Assembly: GCF_000271405.2 (NCBI RefSeq)
Contig: NC_018081.1
Span: 2,227,678-2,291,677 of the forward strand
Direction of reading: 5' to 3'
Length of the DNA stretch: 64,000 nucleotides
DNA from: Enterococcus hirae ATCC 9790
GTDB lineage: Bacteria; Bacillota; Bacilli; Lactobacillales; Enterococcaceae
Below, one piece after another: positions 35,638 to 45,703 of this stretch. The position numbers and the translations under genes were made by a program. Numbering within the stretch: the stretch's first letter is position 1; every line of letters starts with the position of its first letter. A model generated the notes under the pieces. That model was not told the DNA's origin. It did not search any database and saw only the letters and a list, made by a program, of their open reading frames with translations.

Positions 35638-36936
35638 ATGCAAGACGAACAAAATAATATCAATGTAAGAAAAATTACACTTATGTCTCTCATACCTGGC
35701 TTAGGGCAATTTGCTAATGGTCAAGCGTTCAAAGGAATCGTATTTCTAGGTATTTTCGTAGCATTTATTCTACAACTGATAGTTGGTGGCTTCCACTCTT
35801 TGATTGGCTTAGTCACACTGGGAACAGTTCCGATGGTGGATCACTCCTTATTTATTTTGATTCAAGGAACGCTGCAACTAATCATTACGGTTATTTTTTT
35901 TATTTTCTATGGACTGAATCTGTTAGATGCCAAACGTGTCGCAGTTTTACGCAAAGAAGGTAAGAAAATCAACCGAACGATGAAGGAAGTTATACATAAT
36001 ATTGGTGATGAGGGTTTTCCTTATTTGCTTACACTTCCAGCCTATCTTTTGATGATTTTTACGATTATTTTTCCAGTTCTAGTCACATTATTTACAGCAT
36101 TTACCAACTATGATTTCAAACATATCCCACCTGCTAGTTTGATTGATTGGATCGGAGTAAAAAACTTTTTTAGTATCTTCTTCTTAAGTTCTTACCGTAA
36201 TACCTTTTTCTCTGTGTTTTCTTGGACTGTTATTTGGACACTATGTGCAACGACACTTCAAATCACATTAGGTATTTTTACAGCCGTTATTGCTCACCAA
36301 AAATTTATTAAATTTAGACGTTTTTTTGGTATTATTTTCCTTTTACCATGGGCGGTACCAGCATTTATAACAATTATGAGTTTCTCTAATATCTTCAATG
36401 ATAGTGTGGGGGCGATCAACACCCAAGTGATTCCTTTTATCAATCATCTGCCATTCGTAGACATTAGCGCGATTTCATGGAAAACAGATCCATTTTGGAC
36501 GAAAGTTGCGATCATTATGGTTCAAGGGTGGTTAGGATTCCCTTATATCTATGTCATGGTAACAGGTATTTTACAATCCATTTCTGAAGATTTATATGAA
36601 GCAGCAAAAATCGATGGTGCAAATGCTTGGAAACGTTTCTCTAATATCACGTTACCGGCTATTTTTCTAGTAGCAGCGCCAACGTTTATTACTCAGTATA
36701 CTGGTAATTTCAACAATTTCTCGATGATTTATTTATTTAACAACGGTGGTCCTGGAAGTGTAGGAGGGGGCGCAGGTTCAACAGACATCTTGATTTCTTG
36801 GATCTATAAACTAACGACGGGAACCTCGCCACAATACTCCATGGCTTCAGCCATTACACTAATTATTTCTGCAATTGTCATTTGTGTTTCTTTACTTGTG
36901 TTTAAAAAGACTAATGCATTTAATATGGAGGACTAA
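35638..36936 (+). CDS. malF: Maltodextrin ABC transporter permease (MalF/MalC type)
   Basis: This 432-residue inner-membrane permease has eight or so hydrophobic segments and the EAA loop EDLYEAAKIDGANAWKRFSNITLP, which docks on the ATPase. The N-terminal extension (about residues 1-110) with SLIPGLGQFANGQAFKG is typical of MalF/MalC proteins. GGGGG precedes ATG 35638 at nine bases. It pairs with the permease at 36940. Confidence 0.88.
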   Translation: MQDEQNNINVRKITLMSLIPGLGQFANGQAFKGIVFLGIFVAFILQLIVGGFHSLIGLVTLGTVPMVDHSLFILIQGTLQLIITVIFFIFYGLNLLDAKRVAVLRKEGKKINRTMKEVIHNIGDEGFPYLLTLPAYLLMIFTIIFPVLVTLFTAFTNYDFKHIPPASLIDWIGVKNFFSIFFLSSYRNTFFSVFSWTVIWTLCATTLQITLGIFTAVIAHQKFIKFRRFFGIIFLLPWAVPAFITIMSFSNIFNDSVGAINTQVIPFINHLPFVDISAISWKTDPFWTKVAIIMVQGWLGFPYIYVMVTGILQSISEDLYEAAKIDGANAWKRFSNITLPAIFLVAAPTFITQYTGNFNNFSMIYLFNNGGPGSVGGGAGSTDILISWIYKLTTGTSPQYSMASAITLIISAIVICVSLLVFKKTNAFNMED

Positions 36937-36939
36937 GCG

Positions 36940-37791
36940 ATGAAACAATTTAATTCAAGTGCTAAATTCCAACGAAGATTGTCACAATTCTTGACCTATG
37001 TTTTTTTGATTCTTTTGTCGATCATCATTATCTATCCATTGTTGATTACAGCCAGTACAGCATTTAAATCAGGTAATATCGCTGCTTTTAGTCTGGATTT
37101 ATCCAGTGACTGGACACTAGAAAATTTTAGACGGCTATTCTCAGAAACGTTATATGGTACTTGGTATAAAAATACCTTGATTATTTCCATTTTAACAATG
37201 GTTATCCAAGTGACTGTTGTAACTTTGGCTGGTTACACTTATAGTCGTTACCGTTTCATTGGACGCAAATCAAGCTTGATGTTTTTCCTGGTGATTCAAA
37301 TGGTTCCAACGATGGCTGCATTGACCGCTTTTTACGTCATGGCTTTTCTACTTAACGCCTTAGATCGATACTGGTTCTTAACAATGATCTATATTGGTGG
37401 GGGAATTCCGATGAATACTTGGCTAATGAAAGGTTATTTTGATACTGTTCCACTTGATTTAGATGAATCTGCTAAATTAGATGGAGCTGGTCATTTCCGG
37501 ATTTTTCTACAAATCGTTTTACCGTTAGTTAAACCAATGATTGCCGTTCAAGCATTATGGGCCTTTATGGGACCGTTCGGAGACTTCATGCTCGCTAAAT
37601 TTTTACTACGCACACCAGAAAATCAAACAGTGGCAGTTGGTTTGCAAACATTCATTTCTGATGTGACAAATCAACGGGTTTCATTATTTGCCGCAGGAGC
37701 GATCCTCATTGCATTACCGATTTGTTTATTGTTCTTCTTTTTACAAAAAAACTTTGTCACTGGTTTGACTTCTGGTGGCACAAAAGGTTAG
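36940..37791 (+). CDS. malG: Maltodextrin ABC transporter permease (MalG/MalD type)
   Basis: This 283-residue permease has six hydrophobic segments and the EAA loop [24 protein letters not shown]. The C-terminal SGGTKG matches MalG, whose tail reaches into the ATPase. The gene starts three bases after the malF stop. Confidence 0.9.
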   Translation: MKQFNSSAKFQRRLSQFLTYVFLILLSIIIIYPLLITASTAFKSGNIAAFSLDLSSDWTLENFRRLFSETLYGTWYKNTLIISILTMVIQVTVVTLAGYTYSRYRFIGRKSSLMFFLVIQMVPTMAALTAFYVMAFLLNALDRYWFLTMIYIGGGIPMNTWLMKGYFDTVPLDLDESAKLDGAGHFRIFLQIVLPLVKPMIAVQALWAFMGPFGDFMLAKFLLRTPENQTVAVGLQTFISDVTNQRVSLFAAGAILIALPICLLFFFLQKNFVTGLTSGGTKG

Positions 37792-37803
37792 GAGCAGGTG
37801 TTG

Positions 37804-38618
37804 ATGCAAACATTTCCTTTGAATTACTTTTCTCATTTAAATAGTCCTAGACGTCTTTTTGCTGGTAGAAGACAGTTGTCATGGCCTAAATTGAGTCTGA
37901 TCTTTCTTTTCTTGGTCGCGTTGATGGTTATGCCGATTACCATGTATTATACCAATCAGGTAAAAGCAATCCCTATGGAGCAATTTTTGACAGTTCACCA
38001 ACTAATTGATCAAGATGGAGTAAATAAATTTTTAGAATTACCCATGGAGAATGGGCAAATAAATCACTCACCAATAACGATTTATCAGAATAACGAAATA
38101 CTGATTGGGTCAGGATTGACGAAAGAACAAAAAACGAAAAAAACGCCTTTATTGATTTCGCAAAAAATCATTGGACAATCCAGCAAAAAGAACAGGGGCG
38201 TATAAGAACCTATCAAATGAATTACCAAGCGTCTTTCAATCCCGAATCAGTCCGAACGCCACAAGAGTTTCAAGCATTTTTAGAACAGGAATTTTACGCC
38301 AGTAATCGTCCAATGATTATTTTATCTTATAGTATGAGTTTAGGAATCATCTTATTTATAATGACTAGCTTCATTTTATTTGGTGCTTCTTTCTTTTTAT
38401 GGCTAACTAGAAAGAGTCGTTTTTCTTCCATCCAAACATTCAAAGAAAGTGCCAATTTAATGTTGAATGTGATTGGAGTTGGCTCCATTATTGCCACGAT
38501 TGTTGGATTCTTTTATTTTGATTTTGTTTTGATGTTAGGTATTCAATCAACTGTTTCAGTTCTTTTATTGCTATGGATTTTTGCTAAAACTGGATTTAAA
38601 GATGAAGTCAAGGCCTAA
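37804..38618 (+). pseudogene. malA: MalA-like DUF1189 membrane protein, frameshifted
   Basis: Two frames, 37798-38205 and 38217-38618, fit one DUF1189 protein of about 270 residues, the MalA-type protein often last in Firmicute maltodextrin operons. One A missing from the A6 run at 38162-38167 explains the break: with A7 the frame reads ISQKNHWTIQQKEQGRIRTY and then joins MNYQASFNPES. One hydrophobic segment (about residues 33-50) lies in the first part and two or three in the second. Function is not established. As written, only a truncated product would be made. Confidence 0.75.
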
Positions 38619-38767
38619 GATCATCAACTAATTATGAGAAAATAAATGTGAAAATAATGAAAATTTGATAGGTAACAAAGATTTTTTTCTGAAAAATACC
38701 CTTCTGAGTTGATTCTTTTAATTTTTAGTATTAACGTTAAATAGTAGCAATTCTAAGGAGGAAAATC

Positions 38768-39934
38768 ATGTTAGAAAAAACAGTATATAATCAATTATTT
38801 TCACGTTCTTTCTCCCTTCCAGTCGAAGTTACTTACTGGGATGGTACGACAAAACGCTATGGAGATACTGACAATCCTCCCCAAATCAAAATTAAGATCC
38901 ATGAAGAAATACCAATGAAAGAAATCACAAATAACGCCTCTCTAGCTCTAGGTGAAGCTTACATGGATCATCGTATTGAGATTGAGGGAAGTATTCAAGC
39001 GTTGATCAACGATGCTTACCAACAAGCAAACAGCTTTTTAAGAGGGAGCGACTATTTAAAATGGCTTCCTAAAAAGCAAAAACACACAAAAAAACAAAAT
39101 CAAGCAGATATTCATGCACATTATGATCTAGGAAATGATTTTTATGAAATGTGGCTAGATCCAACATTAACCTATTCTTGTGCTTATTTTGAGACACCTG
39201 AAGATACATTGGAACAAGCCCAAATCAATAAAGTCCACCACATCTTAGATAAACTTTTTATCAAGGATAATGATACGTTATTAGATATCGGTTGTGGTTG
39301 GGGAACCTTGATGTTTACAGCTATCAAAGAATACAATGTAAAAGCAACTGGTATTACCTTGAGTGAAGAACAATATAACCATATTACTAATCGGATCAAA
39401 GAAGAACATCTGGAAGATAAATGTCGGGTCTTATTAATGGATTATCGTGATCTAAAAGATGAAACGTTTGATCATATTACAAGTGTCGGGATGTTTGAAC
39501 ATGTGGGAGCAGACAACTTAAAAGAGTATTTTGGTGTCATCCAAAAATTACTAGCTCCTAAAGGAACAGCGTTGATTCACGGTATTACTCGTCAGCAAGG
39601 TGGGGCAGTTAATGCTTGGATCAACAAATATATTTTCCCGGGTGGATACATTCCAGGATTAGCAGAAATCGTAACAGATATTACGGATAATGATTTACAG
39701 TTAATTGATTTAGAAAGTTTGCGTCGGGACTATCAGCTTACTTTAGAACATTGGACAAATAATTTCCATAAAGTACAAGACAAGGTAACAGAAACTATGG
39801 GCGATTCCTTTTATCGAATGTGGGATCTTTACCTTCAAGCTTGTGCAGCATCTTTTGAATCAAGTAACATTGATGTTATCCAATACTTACTTGTTCAACC
39901 AAGTAATAATGATCTTCCAATGCATCGTGCATAA
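38768..39934 (+). CDS. cfa: Cyclopropane-fatty-acyl-phospholipid synthase
   Basis: This 388-residue SAM-dependent enzyme adds a methylene bridge across double bonds of membrane phospholipid acyl chains, an acid and membrane-stress adaptation. [28 protein letters not shown] is the Cfa signature, [13 protein letters not shown] binds SAM, and GMFEHVG with HGITRQ follow. CTAAGGAGG precedes ATG 38768, and an AACGTT-centred 10-bp palindrome (38731-38740) lies just upstream. It appears monocistronic. Confidence 0.92.
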   Translation: MLEKTVYNQLFSRSFSLPVEVTYWDGTTKRYGDTDNPPQIKIKIHEEIPMKEITNNASLALGEAYMDHRIEIEGSIQALINDAYQQANSFLRGSDYLKWLPKKQKHTKKQNQADIHAHYDLGNDFYEMWLDPTLTYSCAYFETPEDTLEQAQINKVHHILDKLFIKDNDTLLDIGCGWGTLMFTAIKEYNVKATGITLSEEQYNHITNRIKEEHLEDKCRVLLMDYRDLKDETFDHITSVGMFEHVGADNLKEYFGVIQKLLAPKGTALIHGITRQQGGAVNAWINKYIFPGGYIPGLAEIVTDITDNDLQLIDLESLRRDYQLTLEHWTNNFHKVQDKVTETMGDSFYRMWDLYLQACAASFESSNIDVIQYLLVQPSNNDLPMHRA

Positions 39935-39984
39935 GGGGAAAACCTAATAAAAAATATTAATTAAGATTCGCATGAAAAGAGGCT

Positions 39985-40155
39985 TTGAAAGAAGCGTTTA
40001 GCTCCTCCCTTATTATTGAGGAGTTGCTTCTTGAACGCCGTGAATCAGAGGTCGTAAAAACATCGGGTAGCTCTGATGACAATAAGAAAGAATTTTTTGA
40101 AACAGCTTCTCATGTTTTGAAAAATTCAGGCTTATTTCAAGTAGCTGATGTTTGA
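39985..40155 (+). other. Unassigned small ORF in a hairpin-rich intergenic region
   Basis: From TTG 39985 a 56-codon frame runs to TGA at 40153, with a protein-like composition in its second half (VVKTSGSSDDNKKEFFETAS). No good ribosome site precedes it, and the family is not recognised. The same DNA holds several inverted repeats: GAAGC...CTCCTC with GAGGAG...GCTTC, ATCAGAG with CTCTGAT, and GAATTTTT...AAACA with TGTTT...AAAAATTC. It may be a gene remnant, a small protein or a structured RNA ending at the terminator at 40190. Confidence 0.3.
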
Positions 40156-40189
40156 ACACCGTTTATTCGTTTTTAGAGATACTAGAAGA

Positions 40190-40222
40190 GACTGAGACAA
40201 CTTTTGTCCCAGTCCCTTTTTT
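40190..40222 (+). terminator. Rho-independent terminator
   Basis: GACTGAGAC and GTCCCAGTC pair with one mismatch around seven bases, followed by CCTTTTTT. It ends any transcript from cfa or from the structured region before it. Confidence 0.75.
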
Positions 40223-40672
40223 ATTGTGAAAATGTCTAATGCTGGCCAACCTATTTTTTTGATTTTTTATTAGCTAAAAAGGAGATGATTATCGAGCTGA
40301 TTTTGCCAATAGAATAGAACAGATATTGAAAGAGCAACCGTGCTAAACTGTATTTTTTGATGAATGAAAATGAAAAAATTATGATAATCAAAATTGCATA
40401 GACTATATGTGTCGTTCAATAAAGTGAAAAAAGATTTTCCATCAGTTCTCACTCTATGTATATAATCATTAAGTGCATGTTGTTATTTTTTATCTATATT
40501 TAAATAAAAAACAATACATATATTTTCGTTGTTATAAAAGTATTTATAGAACTATAAATAACAATTGTTTATAAATAAATCGTTCATCAAACCTCCATGT
40601 TGTGATATTATAAACATGAGCTGTGGGTGGCTAGTTTACTCAAGTTCAAGTAAAACAAGGGAGGTGAAAAGA
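40223..40672. other. Gene-free AT-rich region before prdC
   Basis: This should hold the proline reductase promoter. TATTTATAG and CTATAAATA (40541-40560) are perfect arms around AA, and AACAATTGTT (40560-40569) is a 10-bp palindrome right beside it, so an operator is plausible. No sigma-54 (-24/-12) element of the kind used by clostridial prd genes was seen, and no PrdR gene is present. The exact promoter could not be fixed. Confidence 0.5.
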
Positions 40673-41965
40673 GTGGAAAAAATTCTTATACCATTAAAAC
40701 AACATGTAGGCGCTTCATCAAAGAGTATGGTAAAAATAGGCGAATATGTGCAACGTGGACAAAAAATTGCTAAACCAGATGGATTAGGAGCAAACATTCA
40801 TTCTAGCTTTTCAGGTGTTGTATCAGAAGTAACCAACGATCAGATTGTGCTAAAGATTGATGAAAAGCAAAATTTTTCAAGTTATCTTCCTATTCCAGAA
40901 ACATCCTCTTATATTCAAGCAATCAAAGAAGCCGGAATTGTCGGAGCTGGTGGAGCTGGGTTTCCGACAGATATAAAATTATCTTGTGAAATACCAGAAG
41001 GCATCTTTATCGCAAATGGTGCAGAATGTGAAGCTTTATTACTTCACAATGTAAAGCAAATGAAAAGTCAAATCAAACAATTGATTCGTGGAATAAAGTA
41101 TTGCATGAGCATTACGAAAGCACCCAAAGGAATCATTGCCGTTAAAGGAAAATATCGAGAGTTAGTCATACAATTGTTAAAGTTTACCAACAATGAACCG
41201 ACAATAGATGTTTACCAATTACCTGACATCTATCCTGCAGGCGATGAACGTGTAGTGATTCGTGAAGTGTTGAACATCACTTTAGACCCTGGTCAACTAC
41301 CAATCGAAATCGGAGCAGTAGTGGATAATGTTGAAACAATTAAACGCATTGTCGAAGCGATTGAACAGCGAAAGCCATTTATTGATAAAGATCTTACGGT
41401 ATCTGGTCGTGTAAAACAAAAGAAAACAGTCTTTAAAGATGTCCCAATTGGAACACCTGTCAAGCAATTAATTGATCAAGTTGGAGGTTTTATTGAGCCC
41501 CATGGAGAAATTGTGATCGGTGGACCAATGACTGGTCATAGCGGCACGGAAGAAACCCCCATTACGAAAACCAGCGGAGGGGTATTGGTTGCTATGCCAT
41601 TTCCTCAAGAACACCGAAAAATAGGACTATTACTTTGTGAATGCGGCGGTTCAGAAGAAAGAATGACTGAAATAGCTGAAAACATGGGTGCTGAAGTTGT
41701 TGCTACACAACGCTGTAAGCGAATGGTAAAAGTGAATGGAAGATATAGATGTACCTTGCCAGGTATATGTCCAGGACAAGCACAAACAGTCTTTGCTTTG
41801 AAAAAAGCAGGTGCTGAAGTTGTGATGACTGGAACTTGTTCTGATTGAACGAACACCGTTATTGGTGTAGCTCCTAGGTTAGGAGTTCCGGTTTATCATC
41901 ATACAGATCATGTACTTCGGGCAGATGGGCACAGACTATATCGTAAATTACCTACAACGAAATAA
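40673..41965 (+). CDS. prdC: PrdC, RnfC-like electron-transfer selenoprotein of proline reductase
   Basis: This protein of 430 residues, counting UGA (41846-41848, residue 392) as selenocysteine, passes electrons to proline reductase. The N terminus has the RnfC barrel-sandwich segment (KQHVGASSKSMVKIGEYVQR) and GIVGAGGAGFPTDIKL of the NADH/FMN-binding part. The C-terminal part has LCECGG, TQRCKRM, CTLPGICPGQ and finally TCSDU, a CxxU redox pair. After the UGA the frame stays open for 38 codons to TAA 41963. ACACC/GGTGT and CTCCT/AGGAG hairpins right behind the UGA could serve as a SECIS. GTG 40673 follows GGGAGGTG; an upstream in-frame ATG is not credible. It heads the prd operon. Confidence 0.88.
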
Positions 41966-41991
41966 ATTTAAATTTTAGGAGGATTTAACGA

Positions 41992-43887
41992 ATGTCTATT
42001 ACGGCTGAAACTGCCCAAGAACATGCAAAAGATCTAGCTGTACTCTGTTGTCGTGCGGAAGCAGGCACAGTGATTACGCCAGAAAATCTAGAGGACCCCG
42101 CAATTTTTCTTGATCTGGAAGAATCAGGGTTACTTGAATTTTCTGAAGATGTGTTAACAATTGAACAAGTACTTGGTACAACATTAAAAGAAACAACGGA
42201 TGCGTTGATTCCATTGACAAAAGAATTACTGGAAGGTGTATCTGAAGGAATGAAAGAAGTTCATTTAAATGAAAAAAAAGAAGTTGAGACTTCTGAAACA
42301 ATTGCGACGCCAACTCAAGCTGCTTCATCTTTTGTAACAAGTGGTCAGACTATTAAAATTCATATTGCTGAAGGAAAAGGAATTGATTTAGAGCTTCCTT
42401 TAATGATGGCTGCTCAGTTAACCGAAACGGTAAATCCTGCACCGGAATCAATAATTCCTGAGCAAGTAACGCCAATAATACCAGCACCGGTTTTGGGAAA
42501 CTCAAATCAGGTGAAAGAAAAAGTGATTCGTTCTGTACGACATGATCATCTAAAAATTGATCAGGTGATTTTTGGGGAAGAAACAAAAATCGAAGGAACA
42601 ACTTTAATTTTACGAAAAATGACAGAAATTTGTGCTGAAGCAGTTGAACTGGAACAGCTCGTTGAAGATATGACTTTAGAAATCATTACACCAGATAAAT
42701 ACACTGAATATAGTGAAACGATTATGGACGTTCAGCCAATTGCCGCAAAAGTTGAAGGCGATCTTGGGCATGGAATTACCCGAGTACTGGATGGTGTCGT
42801 CATGGTTGTTACAGGGACGGATGCTAATGGAGTTCAAATCGGTGAATTTGGTTCTTCTGAAGGAGAATTAGATCGTAACATTATGTGGGGACGTCCTGGA
42901 GCACCAGATAAAGGAGAAATCTTTATTAAAACCCAAGTGACAATCAAAGAACACGCGAATATGGAACGTCCGGGTCCGCTAGCCGCTCACAAAGCTTCTG
43001 ATTACATCACTCAAGAAATTCGTGAAGCCCTCAAAAAAGCGGATGAATCATTGGTGATACATTCAGAAGAAATTATACAGAAACGTCGAATTGGCAATAA
43101 GAAAGTTTTGATCATCAAAGAAATAATGGGGCAAGGTGCGATGCATGATAATTTGATTATGCCCATCGAGCCAGTTGGAACATTTGGCGCAAAACCAAAT
43201 GTTGACCTTGGCAATTTGCCAATCCTATTGGCACCAACAGAAGTATTAGATGGAGGAATCCATGCGTTAACTTGTATTGGACCGGCTTCGAAAGAAACTT
43301 CACGCCATTATTGGCGGGAACCGCTTGTTAAAGAAGCAATGGCAGATGAAGAAATTGATTTAGTCGGTGTTATGTTCGTCGGCTCTCCACAAGCGAATAC
43401 TGAAAAATATTATGTTTCAAAACGTTTAGGAATGACTGTCGAAGCCATGGACATTGATGGTGCCATTGTAACCACTGAAGGTTTCGGAAATAATCATATT
43501 GATTTCGCTTCTCACATGGAAGAAATTGGAAAACGTGGAATCAAAGTGGTTGGCGACTCTTATAGTGCTGTTCAAGGAGCCTTAGTTGTTGGTAATTCTG
43601 AAATGGGCGCAATGGTTGATAATAATAAATCAAAACAAGGGATTGAAAATGAAATTTTATCAAATAATACCTTGTGTAGAGAAGACGCCATTCGTGATTT
43701 AGCTATGTTAAAAACGTTAATGGGTGGAGGAACAATTAAACCAGCTGAACGTAAATGGAATCCGAATGTCAAACAAAACAACATTGAGATTATCGAAAAA
43801 ACAACAGGAAGAAAAATAGACCTGGAAGAAAATGAGCAATCTTTGCTGAAAAGTAAAAAACGTCAAGAAATTTATGAAAAAGAATAA
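41992..43887 (+). CDS. prdA: D-proline reductase proprotein PrdA
   Basis: This 631-residue proprotein is cleaved into two subunits of D-proline reductase, which reductively opens D-proline to 5-aminovalerate. In the family the cysteine after the cleavage point becomes the pyruvoyl group; here this is HALTCIGPASKETSRHY with Cys428. The N-terminal 170 residues are acidic and Thr/Pro-rich in part. GHGITRVLDGVVMVVTGTDA and IGEFGSSEGELDRNIMWGRP are conserved. AGGAGG precedes ATG 41992. It works with the selenoprotein PrdB. Confidence 0.92.
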   Translation: MSITAETAQEHAKDLAVLCCRAEAGTVITPENLEDPAIFLDLEESGLLEFSEDVLTIEQVLGTTLKETTDALIPLTKELLEGVSEGMKEVHLNEKKEVETSETIATPTQAASSFVTSGQTIKIHIAEGKGIDLELPLMMAAQLTETVNPAPESIIPEQVTPIIPAPVLGNSNQVKEKVIRSVRHDHLKIDQVIFGEETKIEGTTLILRKMTEICAEAVELEQLVEDMTLEIITPDKYTEYSETIMDVQPIAAKVEGDLGHGITRVLDGVVMVVTGTDANGVQIGEFGSSEGELDRNIMWGRPGAPDKGEIFIKTQVTIKEHANMERPGPLAAHKASDYITQEIREALKKADESLVIHSEEIIQKRRIGNKKVLIIKEIMGQGAMHDNLIMPIEPVGTFGAKPNVDLGNLPILLAPTEVLDGGIHALTCIGPASKETSRHYWREPLVKEAMADEEIDLVGVMFVGSPQANTEKYYVSKRLGMTVEAMDIDGAIVTTEGFGNNHIDFASHMEEIGKRGIKVVGDSYSAVQGALVVGNSEMGAMVDNNKSKQGIENEILSNNTLCREDAIRDLAMLKTLMGGGTIKPAERKWNPNVKQNNIEIIEKTTGRKIDLEENEQSLLKSKKRQEIYEKE

Positions 43888-43900
43888 AATAAGGTGCAAA

Positions 43901-44209
43901 ATGGATAGAATCGAAAAATTAAAGTATGTCTCTACTGAACAAATGTTTGAAGGGATACTTGTTGAAGTTCGAGATGCGAGCGTAACTATTGATATCAAAG
44001 GACGACTAGGTCAATTAAAAATTCCGCGGCGCATGATTATTTCAGAGTACGATTTAAAAATAGGACAAGAAGTTGGATTTTTGATGAGTTATCCAGAGGT
44101 TTTGGAAGAAGCAGCCAATACTCATTACGTTGAAGCAATCACAGAACATGAACGTCGACGTTTAAAAAATCAACAGAAGAAAATAAAAATGAGAGAGGAA
44201 AATGAGTAG
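43901..44209 (+). CDS. Small conserved protein of proline reductase clusters
   Basis: This 102-residue protein starts at ATG 43901 (AAGGTG upstream), though the open frame begins a little earlier inside the prdA end. Its YVSTEQMFEGILVEVRDASVTIDIKGRLGQLKIPRRMIIS looks like a small beta-barrel domain, followed by a basic tail. I recall similar short proteins beside prdA and prdB in clostridia (CBO2463/CBO2479-type naming), but no function is known to me. It ends one base before prdB. Confidence 0.65.
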   Translation: MDRIEKLKYVSTEQMFEGILVEVRDASVTIDIKGRLGQLKIPRRMIISEYDLKIGQEVGFLMSYPEVLEEAANTHYVEAITEHERRRLKNQQKKIKMREENE

Positions 44210-44932
44210 ATGAGTTTAACAGTATTCGAAGGATTACAGTCAGAAATTTTTGTACCAATCACACCCAAATCCGTCTTTACGCCCGTTAAAAAAGAGCTGA
44301 AAGAAATGCGGATTGCTTTGGCAACGGCAGCTGGTGTCCACTTAAAAAGTGATACACGCTTTAATTTGGCAGGAGACACAACGTATCGTGAGATTCCAGA
44401 TGGAGTACCAAGTGAAGATTTAATGGTCTCACATGGTGGATATGACAACGCAGACGTTAATCGGGATGTCAATGCAATGTTTCCGATTGACCGATTACAT
44501 GAATTAGTAAAAGACGGCTTTATTAAAGAAGCTGCCCCTGTACATTATGGCTTTATGGGAGGCGGCGGTGACCAAGATGCCTTTAATGAACAGACGGGAC
44601 CAGAAATCGCACAAAAACTCGTAGAAGAAGTTGACGCAGTTGTTTTAACTGCTGGTTGAGGGACCTGTCACAGAACTGCCGTGATCGTGCAGAGAGCAAT
44701 TGAGGAAGCAGGGATTCCTACTATTTTAATCGCCGCATTACCACCAGTAGTACGGCAAAATGGTTCACCTAGAGCTGTAGCACCACGTGTACCGATGGGC
44801 GCTAATGCCGGAGAACCACATAATATTGACATGCAAACGGGTATTTTAAAAGATACTTTAGAAAGCCTAGTTTCAATTGAAACACCAGGGAAAATTGTGC
44901 CATTACCTTATGAATATATCGCTCATGTGTAA
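44210..44932 (+). CDS. prdB: D-proline reductase selenoprotein subunit PrdB
   Basis: This subunit has 240 residues counting UGA (44657-44659, residue 150) as selenocysteine. The sequence LTAG-U-GTCHRTAVIVQRA has the UxxC motif and matches clostridial PrdB, where the selenol attacks the C-N bond of the pyruvoyl-bound proline. The frame is open after UGA to TAA 44930, and GFMGGGGDQDAFNEQTGPEIA is family-typical before it. The bases after UGA include a CAC/GTG-based hairpin that may be a SECIS. Ordinary stop-codon reading would split this gene in two; the conserved context argues for recoding. Confidence 0.93.
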
Positions 44933-44944
44933 AGAGGGATCAGC

Positions 44945-45682
44945 ATGCAAGGAGAAACATTAAAGATGAAAGTTTTCCATATGGAAAAAGTTTCCATAGG
45001 AAATCAATTTAAGCTTGATCACAATCAACTACAGATAAAAACTGAATTTGATTGTCTGTGTGAGGATGTCAAATCCTTGACGATCCGATTGTTAGAGCCA
45101 GATCAGTTAGACCTAAAAACAAATACTATCATGGATATTTTACCAATTTCTGCTAAAGTATTAGGCGTTTTGGGGACGGGTATCACCCATACATTAACGG
45201 GAGTGTCGGTCATAATGACCGGCACAATCGATGAGGGTGAACAGCTCCATGAGTTTGGTTCTTCTGATGGTGTATTGCGTGATCATTTATTTTTAAATCG
45301 ACCGGGCACACCTAACGCAGAGGATTACATTATTTTGATTGACTTACTTGTCAAGAAAGGAACACCTTTCGATCGTGAGTTATGTTTAAAATTGTTTCGG
45401 ATAGTTGACAATTATCTGCAGGAAATCCGAGAACAATTAAAGTTGCTAGATGGTAAGGAAGCAACGGAAACACATATCTATGAAGAAAAAAGAAATCCGG
45501 GAAAGCCAAAAGTGACGTTGGTCAAGCAGGTAGCTGGCCAAGGTGCGATGTACGATATGTTATTATTTCCAGATGAACCTAGTGGGTTTAAGGGTGGTCA
45601 TTCGATTATCGATATGAATAATATGCCCATCTTTTTATCTGCCAATGAGTATCGTGATGGTGCCATTCGTTCAATGGTCTAA
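44945..45682 (+). CDS. prdD: PrdD, paralogue of the N-terminal part of PrdA
   Basis: This 245-residue protein aligns with residues about 190-425 of PrdA: AKVLGVLGTGITHTLTGVSVIMTG, LHEFGSSDGVLRDHLFLNRPGTP and VKQVAGQGAMYDMLLFPDEP. It ends in DGAIRSMV, exactly where PrdA reads DGGIHALT just before its cleavage cysteine. PrdD is known in clostridial clusters; it may help mature or organise the reductase. It lies 12 bases after prdB. Confidence 0.85.
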   Translation: MQGETLKMKVFHMEKVSIGNQFKLDHNQLQIKTEFDCLCEDVKSLTIRLLEPDQLDLKTNTIMDILPISAKVLGVLGTGITHTLTGVSVIMTGTIDEGEQLHEFGSSDGVLRDHLFLNRPGTPNAEDYIILIDLLVKKGTPFDRELCLKLFRIVDNYLQEIREQLKLLDGKEATETHIYEEKRNPGKPKVTLVKQVAGQGAMYDMLLFPDEPSGFKGGHSIIDMNNMPIFLSANEYRDGAIRSMV

Positions 45683-45703
45683 TTGTTAGAAAAGGGGATT
45701 TTT

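Noticed and set aside
40223..40672. Sigma-54 promoter for the prd operon
   Set aside because: No TGGCAC-N5-TTGCA-like pair was found, and no PrdR-type activator gene is in the window.
41846..41848. UGA as the true end of PrdC
   Set aside because: The frame stays open for 38 codons with plausible protein sequence and the CSDU motif; clostridial PrdC is also a selenoprotein.
44657..44659. UGA as the stop codon of a truncated PrdB, with a separate gene at 44681
   Set aside because: The frame continues without a break, the UxxC context is that of PrdB, and a full Sec gene set lies downstream.
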